Assembly (NCBI GenBank): GCA_016201435.1
Contig: JACQCT010000005.1
Coordinates: 1-64,000, forward strand
DNA: 64,000 nucleotides
Source of the DNA: Nitrososphaerota archaeon
GTDB lineage: Archaea; Thermoproteota; Nitrososphaeria; Nitrososphaerales; Nitrosopumilaceae
Direction of reading: 5' to 3'
The notes beneath the pieces were generated by a model, which was not told the origin of the DNA, did not search any database, and saw only the letters and a list, made by a program, of their open reading frames with translations. This document shows positions 63,329 to 64,000 of the stretch, piece after piece; the first letter of the stretch is position 1; each line of letters opens with the position of its first letter. The translations under genes were made by a program, and so were the position numbers.

Positions 63329-64000
63329 ATGAGCTTCACACGATTCATCATAAAACGAGCCGTAACAATGTTTGGTGTGCTCATGGCCACATTGCTCATT
63401 ACTATAGCACTTGTTGGCTCTAACATGGATGCTATTTTAAAACAAAGTGTCGCACTTGAGGTACGACAGCAAGTTACTGACAACAAGCACCTAGTTTCAA
63501 GTTTCAAAAATCCGCAAGATCTAGATACATTTGTAGAAAATCAAATTAAACAGAGAACAGAAGCACTAGGACTTGACAAGCCTTGGTACTATCCGCCAAG
63601 ACTTGGACTTTCAATGTACAAGATACTGACACTTGATTTTGGACATGCAAAATTTCTTACTAGTGATACTGGTTCATCTAATGTAAAGGACATCATATTT
63701 GAGAAGATGCCTAGGACAATTTTACTTTTTACAACTGCTACTTTGATAATTTCATTAATTGGAATATTTCTTGGCGCACTTGCCGGAAGCAAGATAAACT
63801 CAAAGCTAGACAAGATAACATCTACTTTTGCTATAATTAGCAGCAGCTTTCCAGTCTGGTGGATAGGCATGCTTATGATCTTTGTATTTGCATTTGTGTA
63901 TCAAATCTTTCCAGCAAGGGCAACTCCATTAATTCCTGTAACTGATCCTGGCTACATTGGTGCACTTTTGTATCACATGGCACTACCATTAATCACACTA
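63329..64000 (+). CDS. ABC transporter permease (DppB/OppB type), 3' partial
   Basis: 224 codons visible and open at the window end. ATG start. It begins MSFTRFIIKRAVTMFGVLMA, a DppB-like N-terminal helix, followed by a loop of about 130 residues including YPPRLGLSMYKILTLDFGHA, the DFG motif of OppB/DppB. The transmembrane part then starts (PRTILLFTTATLIISLIGIF, LGALAGSKINSKLDKITS). It lies 35 bp downstream of the permuted binding-protein gene; further permease and ATPase genes are expected beyond the window. Confidence 0.88.
   Translation, partial: MSFTRFIIKRAVTMFGVLMATLLITIALVGSNMDAILKQSVALEVRQQVTDNKHLVSSFKNPQDLDTFVENQIKQRTEALGLDKPWYYPPRLGLSMYKILTLDFGHAKFLTSDTGSSNVKDIIFEKMPRTILLFTTATLIISLIGIFLGALAGSKINSKLDKITSTFAIISSSFPVWWIGMLMIFVFAFVYQIFPARATPLIPVTDPGYIGALLYHMALPLITL

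Noticed and set aside
1-64000. CRISPR arrays
   Set aside because: No regularly spaced short repeats with unique spacers were seen; all repeats found are inside coding regions and are domain duplications.

Overview
The window is about 36% GC and looks like a chromosomal stretch of a Thaumarchaeota (Nitrososphaeria) archaeon, probably of the Nitrosopumilales/Nitrosotalea type. Supporting genes are archaeal or eukaryote-like: Sec61beta, an aIF1/SUI1 factor, Tsr3, a type II methionine aminopeptidase, DUF2070 and DUF1512 membrane proteins, an archaeal RNase P RNA, coenzyme F420 genes (cofG, cofH, cofD, cofC) and many TTG start codons. The lineage is inferred from gene content only.

Region 1 (1-26.2 kb) is an accessory surface region. 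It opens with a polysaccharide-type cassette (epimerase, PLP sugar aminotransferase, WbqC-like protein, processive-type GT2). Very large secreted proteins surround it, built from SdrD_B-like, Ig-like, NHL, LamG, FN3 and chitobiase-C-like modules, together with a secreted sugar dehydrogenase-like protein and a secreted Ig-sulfatase. Four of these proteins share an unrecognised module of about 220-260 residues with a conserved YD[LIF]E motif, which I read as a TIM-barrel glycosidase-like fold. Near-identical DNA segments recur inside and between the genes. One giant gene is frameshifted at a repeat junction, and a transposase tail remnant lies between two inverted NHL paralogs. All this points to active recombination.

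Region 2 (26.3-44 kb) mixes regulators (two winged-helix proteins, one Lrp-type RAM domain), a membrane metzincin protease, a cation exchanger, a cofG-cofH-tldE operon, HtrA, lipid-linked sugar glycosyltransferases, a tRNA-binding protein, a GlcD-type oxidase, DUF1512 with a zinc ribbon, methionine aminopeptidase and tRNA-Pro(UGG).

Region 3 (43.9-59.9 kb) starts with a fluoride riboswitch controlling crcB and a DUF190 gene. It continues with a giant lamin-tail/MG2-like secreted protein, tsr3, an APC permease with a Usp-like tail, rnpB, cofD-cofC, a CPBP protease, aIF1, an AMMECR/p27-type zinc-ribbon protein, a 54-residue Sec61beta gene overlapping DUF2070, and an Mrr-like nuclease.

Region 4 (59.9-64 kb) has a second transposase tail remnant, a TIR-domain protein with a zinc ribbon, and the start of a peptide-type ABC importer operon. 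Its binding protein appears to be circularly permuted: the canonical C-terminal half comes first, directly after the signal peptide, and the canonical N-terminal half follows it.
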